From assembly GCA_000437255.1 (NCBI GenBank), contig FR899094.1, forward strand, positions 61,904-70,876: 8,973 bases of DNA, written 5' to 3'. Below are positions 1 to 6,456 of the stretch, in pieces. The notes under the pieces are model-generated. The model worked only from the letters and a program-made list of their open reading frames with translations. It was not told the DNA's origin and ran no database searches. Position 1 is the stretch's first letter. Each line of letters starts with the position of its first letter. Both the position numbers and the translations under genes were made by a program. The stretch is from Ruminococcus sp. CAG:403 (GTDB lineage Bacteria; Bacillota; Clostridia; Oscillospirales; Ruminococcaceae).

Positions 1-1
1 C

Positions 2-292
2 TGGCTGCCGCAGCAGCAGCTGGCAGAGCAGATTGCACAGGCAGACCTTTGCCTGGCCGGACATTTTGACGGTACCATTCAAAAGGCACGGCGCACCATT
101 CCGGGGAAAGCCTATATCTATCATGCCATGCAGAAGCCGATGATTCTCGGGGACAATCCTGCTACGCATGAACTCTATCAGGCTTCTGAGGATGGCATTT
201 ACTTTGTGGAGATGGGAAATGCCCGTGCGTTGGCAGATTTGATTTTGCAAATCAAGCATCAAAGGGAACAACAAAATGAAAAAAGTGGTTAA
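2..292 (+). CDS. Glycosyltransferase, C-terminal part (gene enters from the left edge)
   Basis: The frame is open from the first codon of the window and gives 96 C-terminal residues. They contain the pattern IPGKAYIYHAMQKPMILGDN followed by ATHELY, then a short GDGIYFVEMG-like stretch (EDGIYFVEMGNARALADLIL). This is the usual C-terminal half of a GT-B fold (GT4-like) glycosyltransferase: a P-GK-Y-AM motif, a new strand ending in G-N, a conserved Glu (HELY) that in the family contacts the nucleotide sugar, and a final helix (ALADLIL). The enzyme probably moves a sugar from an activated donor to a surface glycan or lipid at the cytoplasmic face of the membrane. Its stop codon lies 17 nt inside the next gene, so the two are translationally coupled. 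Donor and acceptor cannot be told, and the catalytic N-terminal domain lies outside the window. Confidence 0.75.
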   Translation, partial: WLPQQQLAEQIAQADLCLAGHFDGTIQKARRTIPGKAYIYHAMQKPMILGDNPATHELYQASEDGIYFVEMGNARALADLILQIKHQREQQNEKSG

Positions 293-1217
293 GATTGCCG
301 GCAATCTGCTGATGGTTGCGGCGTTGATTTTCCTGGTAAAAAAGATCATTGGCATGGACTTCGACCCGGCACAGCTCAAGCAGTCGCCGGTACTGGCAGC
401 GCTGCTGCTGAATACAGTTGTGCAGACGGGTTTGATTCTGGTGACCTGTTATCCGTGGCTGCTGTTTACCAAGGCGCTTTCCGGGGAGAAGATTCCCTAT
501 GCAGCCGCTATGCCGGTTTATACCAAATCCAATTTGTATAAGTATGTACCAGGCAATGTCTTTCAATATGTTGGGCGCAACCAGCTGGCAGCCGATCTGC
601 AAATTCGGCATGTTGATGTTGCCTGTGCCACAATTTTGGATATTTTGTGCTGCATCCTGGGCGCAGTTGTGGTTTCTGTGTTGCTGCTGGGCAGTACGCT
701 TGCAGATTTGCTGGCGCAGTATGGCTTACAGATTTTGCTGGTGGGCGGCATTGTGCTTGTTGTTGCAGCAGCAGGATTTGCAGTTGTATTCTGGAAGTGG
801 AAGGAGCCGGTCACCAAGTATCTGCATCGGTATCGTGCAGCCTTTTCCGGAAAGGGTATCTGGAATTTGGGAAAAGGACTTGGATTCTATATCGTACAGA
901 ATGCGGGTTCTGCGTTGGTGTATTTCATTGCCCTGCGGCTGGTGTTTGGGTCGGGGACTTCCTTTGGAGAGCTGACAGCACTGACAGGTGCATTTGTGTT
1001 TGCCTGGATTATCGGGTTTGTAACGCCGGGCGCACCGGGCGGCATTGGCATTCGGGAATCGGTGATGCTGTTTGTCTGCGGCGGAAGCAATTCGGATCAA
1101 ATTTTGCTGTTTGTGCTGCTGATGCGGATTTCTTCGATTGCAGCGGATGTATTTGCCTGCTGTATAGGTCAGGCATATGCATGGCGCAAAAAGAAACAAC
1201 TTTCGAGTCATTCCTAA
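276..1217 (+). CDS. Flippase-like / lysylphosphatidylglycerol synthase TM-region family membrane protein
   Basis: A 313-residue, strongly hydrophobic protein with about seven or eight membrane segments, roughly residues 7-25, 39-64, 117-145, 150-173, 201-224, 232-250 and 274-302. Two family marks are visible: KYVPGNVFQYVGR (89-101), and TPGAPGGIGIRE (250-261) in a membrane re-entrant region. Both are typical of the LPG_synthase_TM (YbhN-like, UPF0104) family. Some members form the flippase half of MprF; short stand-alone members such as this lack the aminoacyl-transferase domain and often sit beside glycosyltransferases, so a role in moving a glycolipid or polysaccharide precursor across the membrane is plausible. 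The start is fixed by AAAGGGA at 261-267, 8 nt ahead of ATG, and the gene overlaps the preceding glycosyltransferase by 17 nt. The transported substrate is unknown. No clear terminator follows; only a short CCTTATAAGG palindrome (1219-1228) precedes the MITE-like element. Confidence 0.82.
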   Translation: MKKVVKIAGNLLMVAALIFLVKKIIGMDFDPAQLKQSPVLAALLLNTVVQTGLILVTCYPWLLFTKALSGEKIPYAAAMPVYTKSNLYKYVPGNVFQYVGRNQLAADLQIRHVDVACATILDILCCILGAVVVSVLLLGSTLADLLAQYGLQILLVGGIVLVVAAAGFAVVFWKWKEPVTKYLHRYRAAFSGKGIWNLGKGLGFYIVQNAGSALVYFIALRLVFGSGTSFGELTALTGAFVFAWIIGFVTPGAPGGIGIRESVMLFVCGGSNSDQILLFVLLMRISSIAADVFACCIGQAYAWRKKKQLSSHS

Positions 1218-1258
1218 CCCTTATAAGGCAGTACAGCCAAGTACAAAAGCTTTTTGGT

Positions 1259-1327
1259 GCAGCAATTTCTCGAAAATGCTGCCGCGTGTTTGAGGCGAGT
1301 AGCCTCATATGGTTGCAGAGCAACCAT
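1259..1327 (+). other. Three consecutive strong hairpins at the left end of the MITE-like element
   Basis: Three stem-loops follow each other closely. The first (1259-1282) pairs GCAGCA with TGCTGC and continues after one A-A mismatch with TTTC/GAAA. The second (1291-1307) pairs TGAGGC with GCCTCA over a GAGTA loop. The third (1309-1327) pairs ATGGTTGC with GCAACCAT over an AGA triloop. None is followed by a run of T, so they do not look like terminators for the flippase gene. They would fold in DNA or RNA on either strand. Confidence 0.6.
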
Positions 1328-1381
1328 CCAAAAGCAGCCAAACAGTATGTCATACAAAAAGTAGAATAAGCAAATGAATTA

Positions 1382-1476
1382 GCATTTTGCGCATATTGAA
1401 AAGACCAATTGCAATCAATCAGAACAATTTTAGAAAAGTTGTAAAAATAACGCAGTCAGTCGACAGCGCAAAATGC
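1382..1476. repeat. 11-bp perfect inverted repeat enclosing a smaller hairpin
   Basis: GCATTTTGCGC at 1382-1392 is the exact reverse complement of GCGCAAAATGC at 1466-1476. Between them lies a hairpin at 1424-1442 (ACAATTTT paired with AAAGTTGT including one G-U pair, AGA loop). The arrangement is a long stem with an internal hairpin, inside the MITE-like element. Confidence 0.6.
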
Positions 1477-1493
1477 GTTCCTAGGCAAACAGC

Positions 1494-1552
1494 GTAGCGT
1501 TTTTGCCGGTCTGCTACAGAAAAGCTTTGGTTCAAATAGATTCCTTTTCAGG
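1494..1552 (+). repeat. Dispersed repeat, copy 1 (second copy at 6302-6361)
   Basis: The core at 1501-1522 is identical over 22 bp to 6309-6330 (it includes GCCGGTCTGCTACAGAAA). Resemblance continues at lower identity: G-GCG just before the core, and after it TTTGRTTC-like sequence ending in a TTTTCAGG match (copy 1 up to 1552). Both copies are between genes and in the same orientation. A 22-bp identity within 9 kb is far beyond chance, so this is a repeat family. Here it lies inside the MITE-like element. Confidence 0.75.
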
Positions 1553-1668
1553 AATTTCTCACGAGATTTTTTTGTTTCGATGGTATTGCAGATTTTAAGC
1601 CACTGCACCAAAAAGCTCTAGTATCCAGCATTTCTTTCCATGTGCAGCTTGCGGACAGAATTTTTTCC

Positions 1669-1697
1669 TTGACAGCAGTTGAAAAACCTGTTATAAT
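1669..1697 (+). promoter_or_regulatory. Sigma-A promoter of the T-box/trpB2 transcript
   Basis: A perfect -35 box TTGACA (1669-1674) and a perfect -10 box TATAAT (1692-1697) are separated by 17 bp. Transcription should start near 1704, just ahead of the T-box leader. A consensus promoter is normal for an attenuator-controlled gene, where control acts after initiation. Confidence 0.93.
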
Positions 1698-1703
1698 AAA
1701 ACC

Positions 1704-1957
1704 AAATCATAATACACCGAAGAACAAGAAGAGTACCTTTTGGAAAAGGCTGGTACAGAGAGCCGCTGCTGCTGGAATGCGGTCCTGCTGAAAAAGGGAA
1801 TGGACTTGTGAGGGCAAACTGAACGCAGATGGTTCTCTGTCAGTAGGGGCGACGGGATTGACCGTTATATCAAACGAAAGTGCGCCGGACTCCGGCGAAT
1901 TTAGGTGGCACCGCAGAGTATGCTTCTGTCCTAATGTTTGGGACAGAAGCTTTTTTT
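1704..1957 (+). promoter_or_regulatory. T-box riboswitch (leader RNA) specific for tRNA-Trp
   Basis: All parts of a T-box can be followed. Stem I closes with ACAAG (1724-1728) against CTTGT (1805-1809). Above it is the specifier loop, AAGAGTA on the left and GAATGGA on the right, whose specifier codon TGG (1801-1803) is followed by the usual A. It is capped by CCTTTT (1736-1741) against AAAAGG (1792-1797). The distal part carries AGAGAGCCGC and the conserved GCTGCTGGAATGCGG loop region. Stem III is CGCCGG-ACT-CCGGCG (1883-1897). The T-box sequence AGGTGGCACCGC follows; its TGGC (1906-1909) can pair with a tRNA ending GCCA, as expected for the G discriminator base of bacterial tRNA-Trp. TTAGG (1901-1905) pairs with CCTAA (1930-1934) to make the antiterminator, which excludes the terminator. 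Uncharged tRNA-Trp should therefore switch trpB2 on. Confidence 0.96.
1922..1957 (+). terminator. T-box intrinsic terminator (attenuator)
   Basis: GCTTCTGTCC (1922-1931) pairs perfectly with GGACAGAAGC (1941-1950), and seven T residues follow at once (1951-1957). The left arm shares bases with the antiterminator (1901-1934), so only one of the two can form. Confidence 0.95.
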
Positions 1958-1963
1958 GACCCT

Positions 1964-2002
1964 GTTTTCCATAGCAAATTGGATTGGTGTGCTGTGGAAA
2001 AC
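1964..2002 (+). other. Second hairpin between the T-box terminator and trpB2
   Basis: GTTTTCCATAGC (1964-1975) pairs with GCTGTGGAAAAC (1991-2002) over 12 bp with one G-U pair and a 15-nt loop. No T run follows, so it is not a classic terminator. It ends 15 nt before the ribosome binding site and could protect the 5' end of the read-through mRNA, or it may be without function. Confidence 0.6.
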
Positions 2003-2032
2003 ACAGTTTGATACAAGAAAGGAACGATCTTT

Positions 2033-3403
2033 ATGGCACAGCAAATTCCATACAAAACCTATCTGGACGAATCCGAGATGCCCAAGCAATGGTACAATTT
2101 GCGGGCAGATATGAAAAACAAGCCGGCTCCGCTGCTCAACCCTGCAACTTTAAAGCCCATGACCGCAGAAGAACTCTCTCATGTGTTCTGCGATGAGTTG
2201 GTGAAGCAGGAACTGGACGATACCACACCGTATTTTGACATTCCCGAGGATGTCCAGAATTTCTACAAGATGTACCGTCCTTCTCCGCTGGTACGTGCTT
2301 ACTGCCTGGAAAAAGCACTGGGTACGCCAGCACATATCTATTACAAGTTTGAGGGCAATAACACCTCCGGCAGCCACAAGCTCAACAGTGCCATTGCGCA
2401 GGCTTATTACGCCAAGAAGCAGGGTCTGAAGGGTGTTACCACCGAAACCGGTGCGGGTCAGTGGGGAACGGCACTGTCCATGGCATGTGCGTATCTGGAC
2501 TTGGATTGCCGGGTATACATGGTAAAGGTCTCCTATGAGCAGAAGCCATTCCGCCGGGAAGTGATGCGGACATATGGCGCTTCTGTTACCCCGTCTCCGT
2601 CTGAAACCACACAGGTCGGCAAGAAGATTCTGGCAGAGCATCCGGGAACCACCGGAAGCCTGGGCTGTGCCATTTCAGAAGCCGTAGAAGATGCCACCAC
2701 CCATGAAGGATATCGGTATGTATTGGGTTCGGTTCTGTCGCAGGTTGTACTGCATCAGTCTGTTATTGGTCTGGAGTCCAAGATTGCATTCGATAAGCTG
2801 GGCGTAAAGCCGGACTTGATCATTGGCTGTGCCGGCGGCGGTTCCAATCTGGGTGGCTTGATTGCACCGTTTATGGGCGAAAAGCTGCGCGGAGAAGCGG
2901 ATTACCGCATTCTGGCAGTTGAACCGGCTTCCTGTCCGAGCTTGACACGCGGAAAGTTTGCGTATGATTTCTGCGATACCGGTAAAGTTTGCCCGCTGGC
3001 AAAGATGTACACGCTGGGCAGCGGTTTCATTCCTTCTGCCAACCATGCAGGCGGTCTGCGGTATCACGGCATGAGCTCCACGCTTTCTCAGCTGTATCAT
3101 GACGGCTTAATGGAAGCAACTTCCGTAGAGCAGACAGCCGTATTTGCTGCTGCAACACAGTTCGCCCGGACAGAAGGCATTCTGCCGGCACCGGAGAGCA
3201 GCCATGCCATTCGGGTTGCCATTGATGAAGCATTGAAGTGCAAGGAAACCGGAGAAGAAAAGAATATTTTCTTCGGATTGACCGGAACCGGATACTTTGA
3301 TATGGTGGCTTACCAGAAGTTCAATGATGGCGAAATGCAGGATTATATTCCGACTGATGCTGATTTAGCAGTTGGATTTGCAGGCCTGCCGAATGTGGAT
3401 TAA
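2033..3403 (+). CDS. trpB2: Tryptophan synthase beta subunit-like protein, TrpB2 type
   Basis: A 456-residue pyridoxal-phosphate enzyme of fold type II. It joins indole with serine to give tryptophan. Visible marks: the N-terminal extension typical of TrpB2 (about 70 residues), RPSPLVRA (82-89), the cofactor lysine in GSHKLN (K116), the TETGAGQWG loop with the catalytic glutamate (E138), SPSETT, LGCAISEAVE, LHQSVIGLE (240-248), and the phosphate-binding GCAGGGSN (265-272). TrpB2 carries TETGAGQWG where classical TrpB1 has ETGAGQHG, which supports the subfamily. AAAGGA (2018-2023) lies 9 nt before the ATG. Expression is governed by the tRNA-Trp T-box directly upstream, independent evidence for a role in tryptophan supply. 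No trpA or other trp gene is adjacent, so it probably uses indole from elsewhere (salvage) or works as a stand-alone enzyme, as proposed for TrpB2 proteins. One variation is SQVVLHQ where the family usually has NHVLLHQ. Confidence 0.95.
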   Translation: MAQQIPYKTYLDESEMPKQWYNLRADMKNKPAPLLNPATLKPMTAEELSHVFCDELVKQELDDTTPYFDIPEDVQNFYKMYRPSPLVRAYCLEKALGTPAHIYYKFEGNNTSGSHKLNSAIAQAYYAKKQGLKGVTTETGAGQWGTALSMACAYLDLDCRVYMVKVSYEQKPFRREVMRTYGASVTPSPSETTQVGKKILAEHPGTTGSLGCAISEAVEDATTHEGYRYVLGSVLSQVVLHQSVIGLESKIAFDKLGVKPDLIIGCAGGGSNLGGLIAPFMGEKLRGEADYRILAVEPASCPSLTRGKFAYDFCDTGKVCPLAKMYTLGSGFIPSANHAGGLRYHGMSSTLSQLYHDGLMEATSVEQTAVFAAATQFARTEGILPAPESSHAIRVAIDEALKCKETGEEKNIFFGLTGTGYFDMVAYQKFNDGEMQDYIPTDADLAVGFAGLPNVD

Positions 3404-3474
3404 ACGCAGTCCAATAGGATGTTGTATCTTTGCCGGATGCAGCTAGTTGGAATGGTTTCACATTGACTGAACGA

Positions 3475-3530
3475 AAAGTCTCGTGAGAAGTACCTGGAAA
3501 GGGTTCTTTTCTCACGAGATTTTCTTTTTA
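3475..3530 (+). terminator. Intrinsic terminator of trpB2
   Basis: TCTCGTGAGAA (3479-3489) pairs perfectly with TTCTCACGAGA (3509-3519); the stem can be lengthened by a G-U and three A-T pairs. The T-rich tract TTTTCTTTTT follows on the plus strand. It lies between convergent trpB2 and the ATPase gene. Read from the minus strand it has only a short T run, so it is probably weaker for the ATPase transcript. The rest of 3404-3571 shows nothing else. Confidence 0.9.
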
Positions 3531-3571
3531 TATGGAGTGCGTTCGGTGGAGTGGTTGCCGTCTGTTGCCCA

Positions 3572-6211
3572 TTATTGTTCCTTTTTGGTTCGTTTCTGTA
3601 TGATCTGATAGAAGCTTGCAAAAATCGGAACGGCAAACGAACACAACAGCGAAACACCCCATTGTAACTTGGTCAGTCGAACGGTATCAAAAATCAGCTG
3701 CAAAGCCGGAATCTGTACCGCAGCCAGTAGAACAGCCAGAGAAATGGCAACAGCTCCCAGCAGTTTCCAGTTGTTCCAGTAGGGAATGGAGAATAAACTC
3801 TTTCGTTCGGACTTGCATTCAAACACATGCACCAGCTGTGAGACAATCAATGTGCAGAGTGCGCCGGTACGGGCAGCTTCCAATGTGCCGCCCAAGTGCA
3901 GAATGCTGGTAAATGCCGCCAGTGTTCCCATTCCAATCAGAATCCCACGGAATAGAATCCGTCCCAGCAGTCCATTGGAAAAGAAACTTTCCTCCTGGCG
4001 GCGGGGCGGCTGGCGCATTTGTTCCGGCTCCGGCGGTTCCATTCCCAGCGCAATGGCGGGAAGTCCATCTGTCACCAGATTCACCAGCAGCAGTTGGGTC
4101 GGCAGCAGGACAATGGGCATTCCCATCAGAATGCTCAGCATCATCGTCAGGACTTCTCCAATGTTGCAGGAGAGCAGGTACCGTACAAATTTCCGGATGT
4201 TGGCATAAATACAGCGTCCTTGCTCCACCGCATATACCAGCGTGGCAAGATTGTCGTCCAGCAGAACAACATCTGCCGCCTGCTTGGCAACATCGGTTCC
4301 GGTTTTTCCCATGGCAACACCGACATCGGCTTCTTTGATGGCAGGCGCATCGTTCACGCCATCTCCGGTCATGGCAACTACAGCACCATTTTTTCGATAG
4401 GCACGCACCAGCCGCAGTTTATGTGCCGGGTTCACTCTGGCAAATACACCGTATTCCCGGATGCAGGCCGCCAACTGCTGATCGGTCAGCGCATCCAGTT
4501 CCGCTCCAGTCATCGCCTTTCTGCCTCGCAGCAGTCCTGCTTTTTCCGCAATGGCAACGGCAGTATTTTTATGGTCACCTGTAATCATAACGGTTTGAAT
4601 GCTTGCAAGGGCACAGGTGCGAATGGCAGTTCGTGCTTCTTCTCTGGGCGGATCCAGCATCCCGGCAAGCCCCAGAAAGGCCATCTGCCGGGAATCGGAC
4701 TGATCGGTTTCCTTCATGGCAAATGCCAGCACCCGGAGCGCCTGACTGGACCAGTCTTCTACTTGTTTTTGAATGGTTTGTCGCATGGAAGCAGTTAGCG
4801 GAAGCAGTTCACTGCCTTTTTGATAGAAGGCACAGCGTTCTAGAATGACATCTGCGGCACCCTTTGCATAGAGGCAAACGCCGGCACCCTGCTGGACCTG
4901 TACGCTCATGTAGCGGCTTTCGCTGTCAAAGGGCGTCATGGCGAGCTGCGGATGCTGCCGGTGCAGGGCTGCCTTTCGCAGTCCGCCCTTTGCGCCGGCA
5001 ATCAGCAGGGCAATTTCCGTTGGATCTCCGGTTCCTGTCCAGGCACCGCTGCCCTTCAGGGAGCCTCTTCCTCTGGCTTTGGGCTCCTCTTCTGCGGTGA
5101 TTTCCGCTGTGGAGCAAAGAATGCCGCAGGTCAGCAGGTTGGAAAGTGCCGGGTGAGAAACCGGATTGACCATGCGGTCATTTTGCAGAATACTGCCGCT
5201 GATCTGATACCCGGTTCCGGTCACCTGATAGGGAATGCCGCCGGCAAGCAACTGCGTAACCGTCATTTTATTTTCTGTAATGGTGCCGGTTTTGTCGGTA
5301 CAGATTACGCTGGCGCAGCCAAGTGTTTCCACGCTGTGCAGCCGGTTTACCAGTGCCTGCTGCTTCATCATGCGGTTGACCGCCAGTGCCAGTGCAATGG
5401 TAACAGTTGCCGGAAGTCCTTCCGGAATGGCGGCAATGGCAATGGTGATTCCAGTCATCAGCATGGCAAAGGCTGGCTCGCCCCGGCAGATTCCAGCCAG
5501 GAAGACGGCAATACAAACGCCGATGCAGATAGCAGCTACAACCTTTCCCAGTCCGGCAAGCCGCTTTTGCAGCGGTGTCAGATCGGTTTCGATTTCCTGG
5601 AGCATCGTGGAGATCTGTCCCATCTGTGTGTGAATCCCGGTGGCAATGACCACCGCCGTTGCACTGCCGCGCAGAACAGCAGTCCCTGCGTAGAGAATGT
5701 TGGACTTATGCAGCGCATTGCTGGTATCTTCCGGTGCGCCAGGCTGTTTGGAGACGGCTTCCGATTCGCCAGTGAGAACGGATTCATTGACGGCAAGCCC
5801 GGCGGCTTCCTGGATGGCGCAGTCTGCCGGAATGCTGTCGCCGGCTTCTACACGCACCCAATCTCCCCGTACCAGTTGACTGGCAGGAAGCGTCAGCCAG
5901 GAACCATCTCGGCAAACGGTAGCAGAGGGCGCCGTGAGTTGACGGAGGGTTTCCAGTGTTTGTTCCGTGCGGAATTCCTGCACGAAGCCAAGGATTGCAT
6001 TGAGCAGGACAATCAGCAAGATGGTAACGGCATCTGTCACTTCGCCCAGCAGTACCGAGACACCGGTTGCCACCAATAAAATCAAGACCATGACATCCCG
6101 GAACTGACCCAGGAACAGCTTCATGGGATTGCTTTTTTTCTCCTGTGCCAGCACATTTTCGCCGTCCTGCCTTCGTTGCTGGCGTGCCTGTTGTTCCGTA
6201 AGTCCTGTCAT
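3572..6211 (-). CDS. P-type calcium-transporting ATPase (P2A, SERCA/YloB/LMCA1-like)
   Basis: An 879-residue ATP-driven cation pump of the cytoplasmic membrane, expected to export Ca2+. In order: N-terminal cation-ATPase region (1-35), M1-M2 (about 37-78), actuator domain with TGES (147-150), M3-M4 with PEGLP (E264), phosphorylation site DKTGT (D306), nucleotide domain with GDPTE (395-399) and KGA (450-452), then TGD (544-546) and TGDGVNDAP (615-623), and six more membrane segments to residue 870. Ca2+ ligands of SERCA are conserved: E264 in M4, N683 and E686 in M5 (SCNIGE), N711, T714 and D715 in M6 (NLVTDGLP). The M5 pair argues against the PMR1 type, which lacks one site. The start is chosen at 6211, with AAAGGA (6223-6228) 11 nt upstream. 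The gene is single, convergent with trpB2 and divergent from spoVAC. Long open frames on the opposite strand are shadows. Confidence 0.95.
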   Translation of the reverse strand: MTGLTEQQARQQRRQDGENVLAQEKKSNPMKLFLGQFRDVMVLILLVATGVSVLLGEVTDAVTILLIVLLNAILGFVQEFRTEQTLETLRQLTAPSATVCRDGSWLTLPASQLVRGDWVRVEAGDSIPADCAIQEAAGLAVNESVLTGESEAVSKQPGAPEDTSNALHKSNILYAGTAVLRGSATAVVIATGIHTQMGQISTMLQEIETDLTPLQKRLAGLGKVVAAICIGVCIAVFLAGICRGEPAFAMLMTGITIAIAAIPEGLPATVTIALALAVNRMMKQQALVNRLHSVETLGCASVICTDKTGTITENKMTVTQLLAGGIPYQVTGTGYQISGSILQNDRMVNPVSHPALSNLLTCGILCSTAEITAEEEPKARGRGSLKGSGAWTGTGDPTEIALLIAGAKGGLRKAALHRQHPQLAMTPFDSESRYMSVQVQQGAGVCLYAKGAADVILERCAFYQKGSELLPLTASMRQTIQKQVEDWSSQALRVLAFAMKETDQSDSRQMAFLGLAGMLDPPREEARTAIRTCALASIQTVMITGDHKNTAVAIAEKAGLLRGRKAMTGAELDALTDQQLAACIREYGVFARVNPAHKLRLVRAYRKNGAVVAMTGDGVNDAPAIKEADVGVAMGKTGTDVAKQAADVVLLDDNLATLVYAVEQGRCIYANIRKFVRYLLSCNIGEVLTMMLSILMGMPIVLLPTQLLLVNLVTDGLPAIALGMEPPEPEQMRQPPRRQEESFFSNGLLGRILFRGILIGMGTLAAFTSILHLGGTLEAARTGALCTLIVSQLVHVFECKSERKSLFSIPYWNNWKLLGAVAISLAVLLAAVQIPALQLIFDTVRLTKLQWGVSLLCSFAVPIFASFYQIIQKRTKKEQ

Positions 6212-6258
6212 TTCGACCCAAATCCTTTCCTATTTGATTTGGTACAAGATATGCGGAC

Positions 6259-6287
6259 AACATAGCGGATATGCCAACACCAATCAA
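6259..6287 (-). promoter_or_regulatory. Candidate sigma-A promoter for the calcium ATPase gene
   Basis: On the minus strand TTGATT (6282-6287) and TATGTT (6259-6264) are spaced by 17 bp; each matches the consensus at four of six positions. The start would be near 6252, giving a leader of about 40 nt. GATATGC occurs twice (6248-6254 and 6268-6274), exactly 20 bp apart on either side of the -10 box, and a 9-bp inverted repeat (6231-6239 with 6282-6290) brackets the region, so a regulator site is possible. Confidence 0.4.
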
Positions 6288-6301
6288 ATAAGTGGAACCA
6301 T

Positions 6302-6361
6302 GCGGCGCTTTTGCCGGTCTGCTACAGAAACGTTTGATTTCGATTTGTGCCATTTTTCAGG
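6302..6361 (+). repeat. Dispersed repeat, copy 2 (first copy at 1494-1552)
   Basis: The 22-bp core 6309-6330 is identical to 1501-1522 and flanked by recognisable but diverged sequence up to TTTTTCAGG (6353-6361). No terminal inverted repeat like that of the MITE-like element is visible here, so this is either a remnant or a repeat unit that exists independently of the element. It falls between the ATPase promoter and spoVAC. Confidence 0.7.
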
Positions 6362-6372
6362 CTGGAAGGATC

Positions 6373-6402
6373 AATCGGAAGCTTGCAAATTTCCGATTTT
6401 TT
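6373..6402 (+). terminator. Terminator-like hairpin upstream of spoVAC
   Basis: AATCGGAA (6373-6380) pairs perfectly with TTCCGATT (6391-6398) around a 10-nt loop, and the right arm runs into six T residues (6397-6402) on the plus strand. No gene precedes it on that strand, so it would stop a transcript beginning in 6212-6372, for example one crossing repeat copy 2, or act as an attenuator before spoVAC. Confidence 0.6.
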
Positions 6403-6407
6403 CCTGC

Positions 6408-6437
6408 ACATAATGCCTGCAAATACCGTCCATACTA
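6408..6437 (+). promoter_or_regulatory. Candidate sigma-G/F-like promoter of spoVAC
   Basis: CATACTA (6431-6437) matches the CATNNTA -10 element of forespore sigma-G promoters, and ACATA (6408-6412), 18 bp upstream, matches four of five positions of the GHATR -35 element. It fits the expected forespore timing of spoVAC. A weakness is that the implied start (about 6444) falls on the ribosome binding site (6443-6448). Confidence 0.3.
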
Positions 6438-6456
6438 CCACCAAGGAGATGATTAC

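Larger units (their letters stand above)
1242..1623. mobile_element. MITE-like element, 382 bp, 21-bp terminal inverted repeats
   Basis: The left end 1242-1262 and the right end 1603-1623 are inverted repeats matching at 19 of 21 positions, with an unbroken 15-bp identity (AGCTTTTTGGTGCAG at 1248-1262 against its reverse complement at 1603-1617). Both ends begin with TA, as expected if the TA target dinucleotide of an IS630/mariner-type transposase had been duplicated. The interior has no convincing gene and is packed with hairpins and inverted repeats. It sits 24 bp after the flippase gene and ends 45 bp before the -35 box of the trpB2 promoter. Size, ends and lack of coding capacity fit a non-autonomous miniature element. 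It could instead be a structured RNA locus whose ends pair with each other. A genome search for further copies would decide. Confidence 0.55.

Noticed and set aside
1501..1617. Short open frames reading through repeat copy 1 as a small protein gene
   Set aside because: They have no ribosome site or good start, span the element's right inverted repeat, and the frame is not kept in repeat copy 2.
3611..3622. GAAGCTTGCAAA shared with 6378-6389
   Set aside because: Only 12 bp, one copy is inside the ATPase coding sequence and the other in a hairpin loop; this is within reach of chance.
4952..6079. Long open frame on the plus strand opposite the calcium ATPase gene (375 codons)
   Set aside because: It lies wholly antisense to a gene with every P-type ATPase motif, its translation is Cys/Gln/Gly-rich without a recognisable domain, and no ribosome site supports it.
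6292..6456. Upstream in-frame extension of spoVAC by 55 codons
   Set aside because: The extension crosses the dispersed repeat and the terminator-like hairpin, lacks family similarity, and the ATG at 6457 has a good ribosome site and matches the family N terminus.
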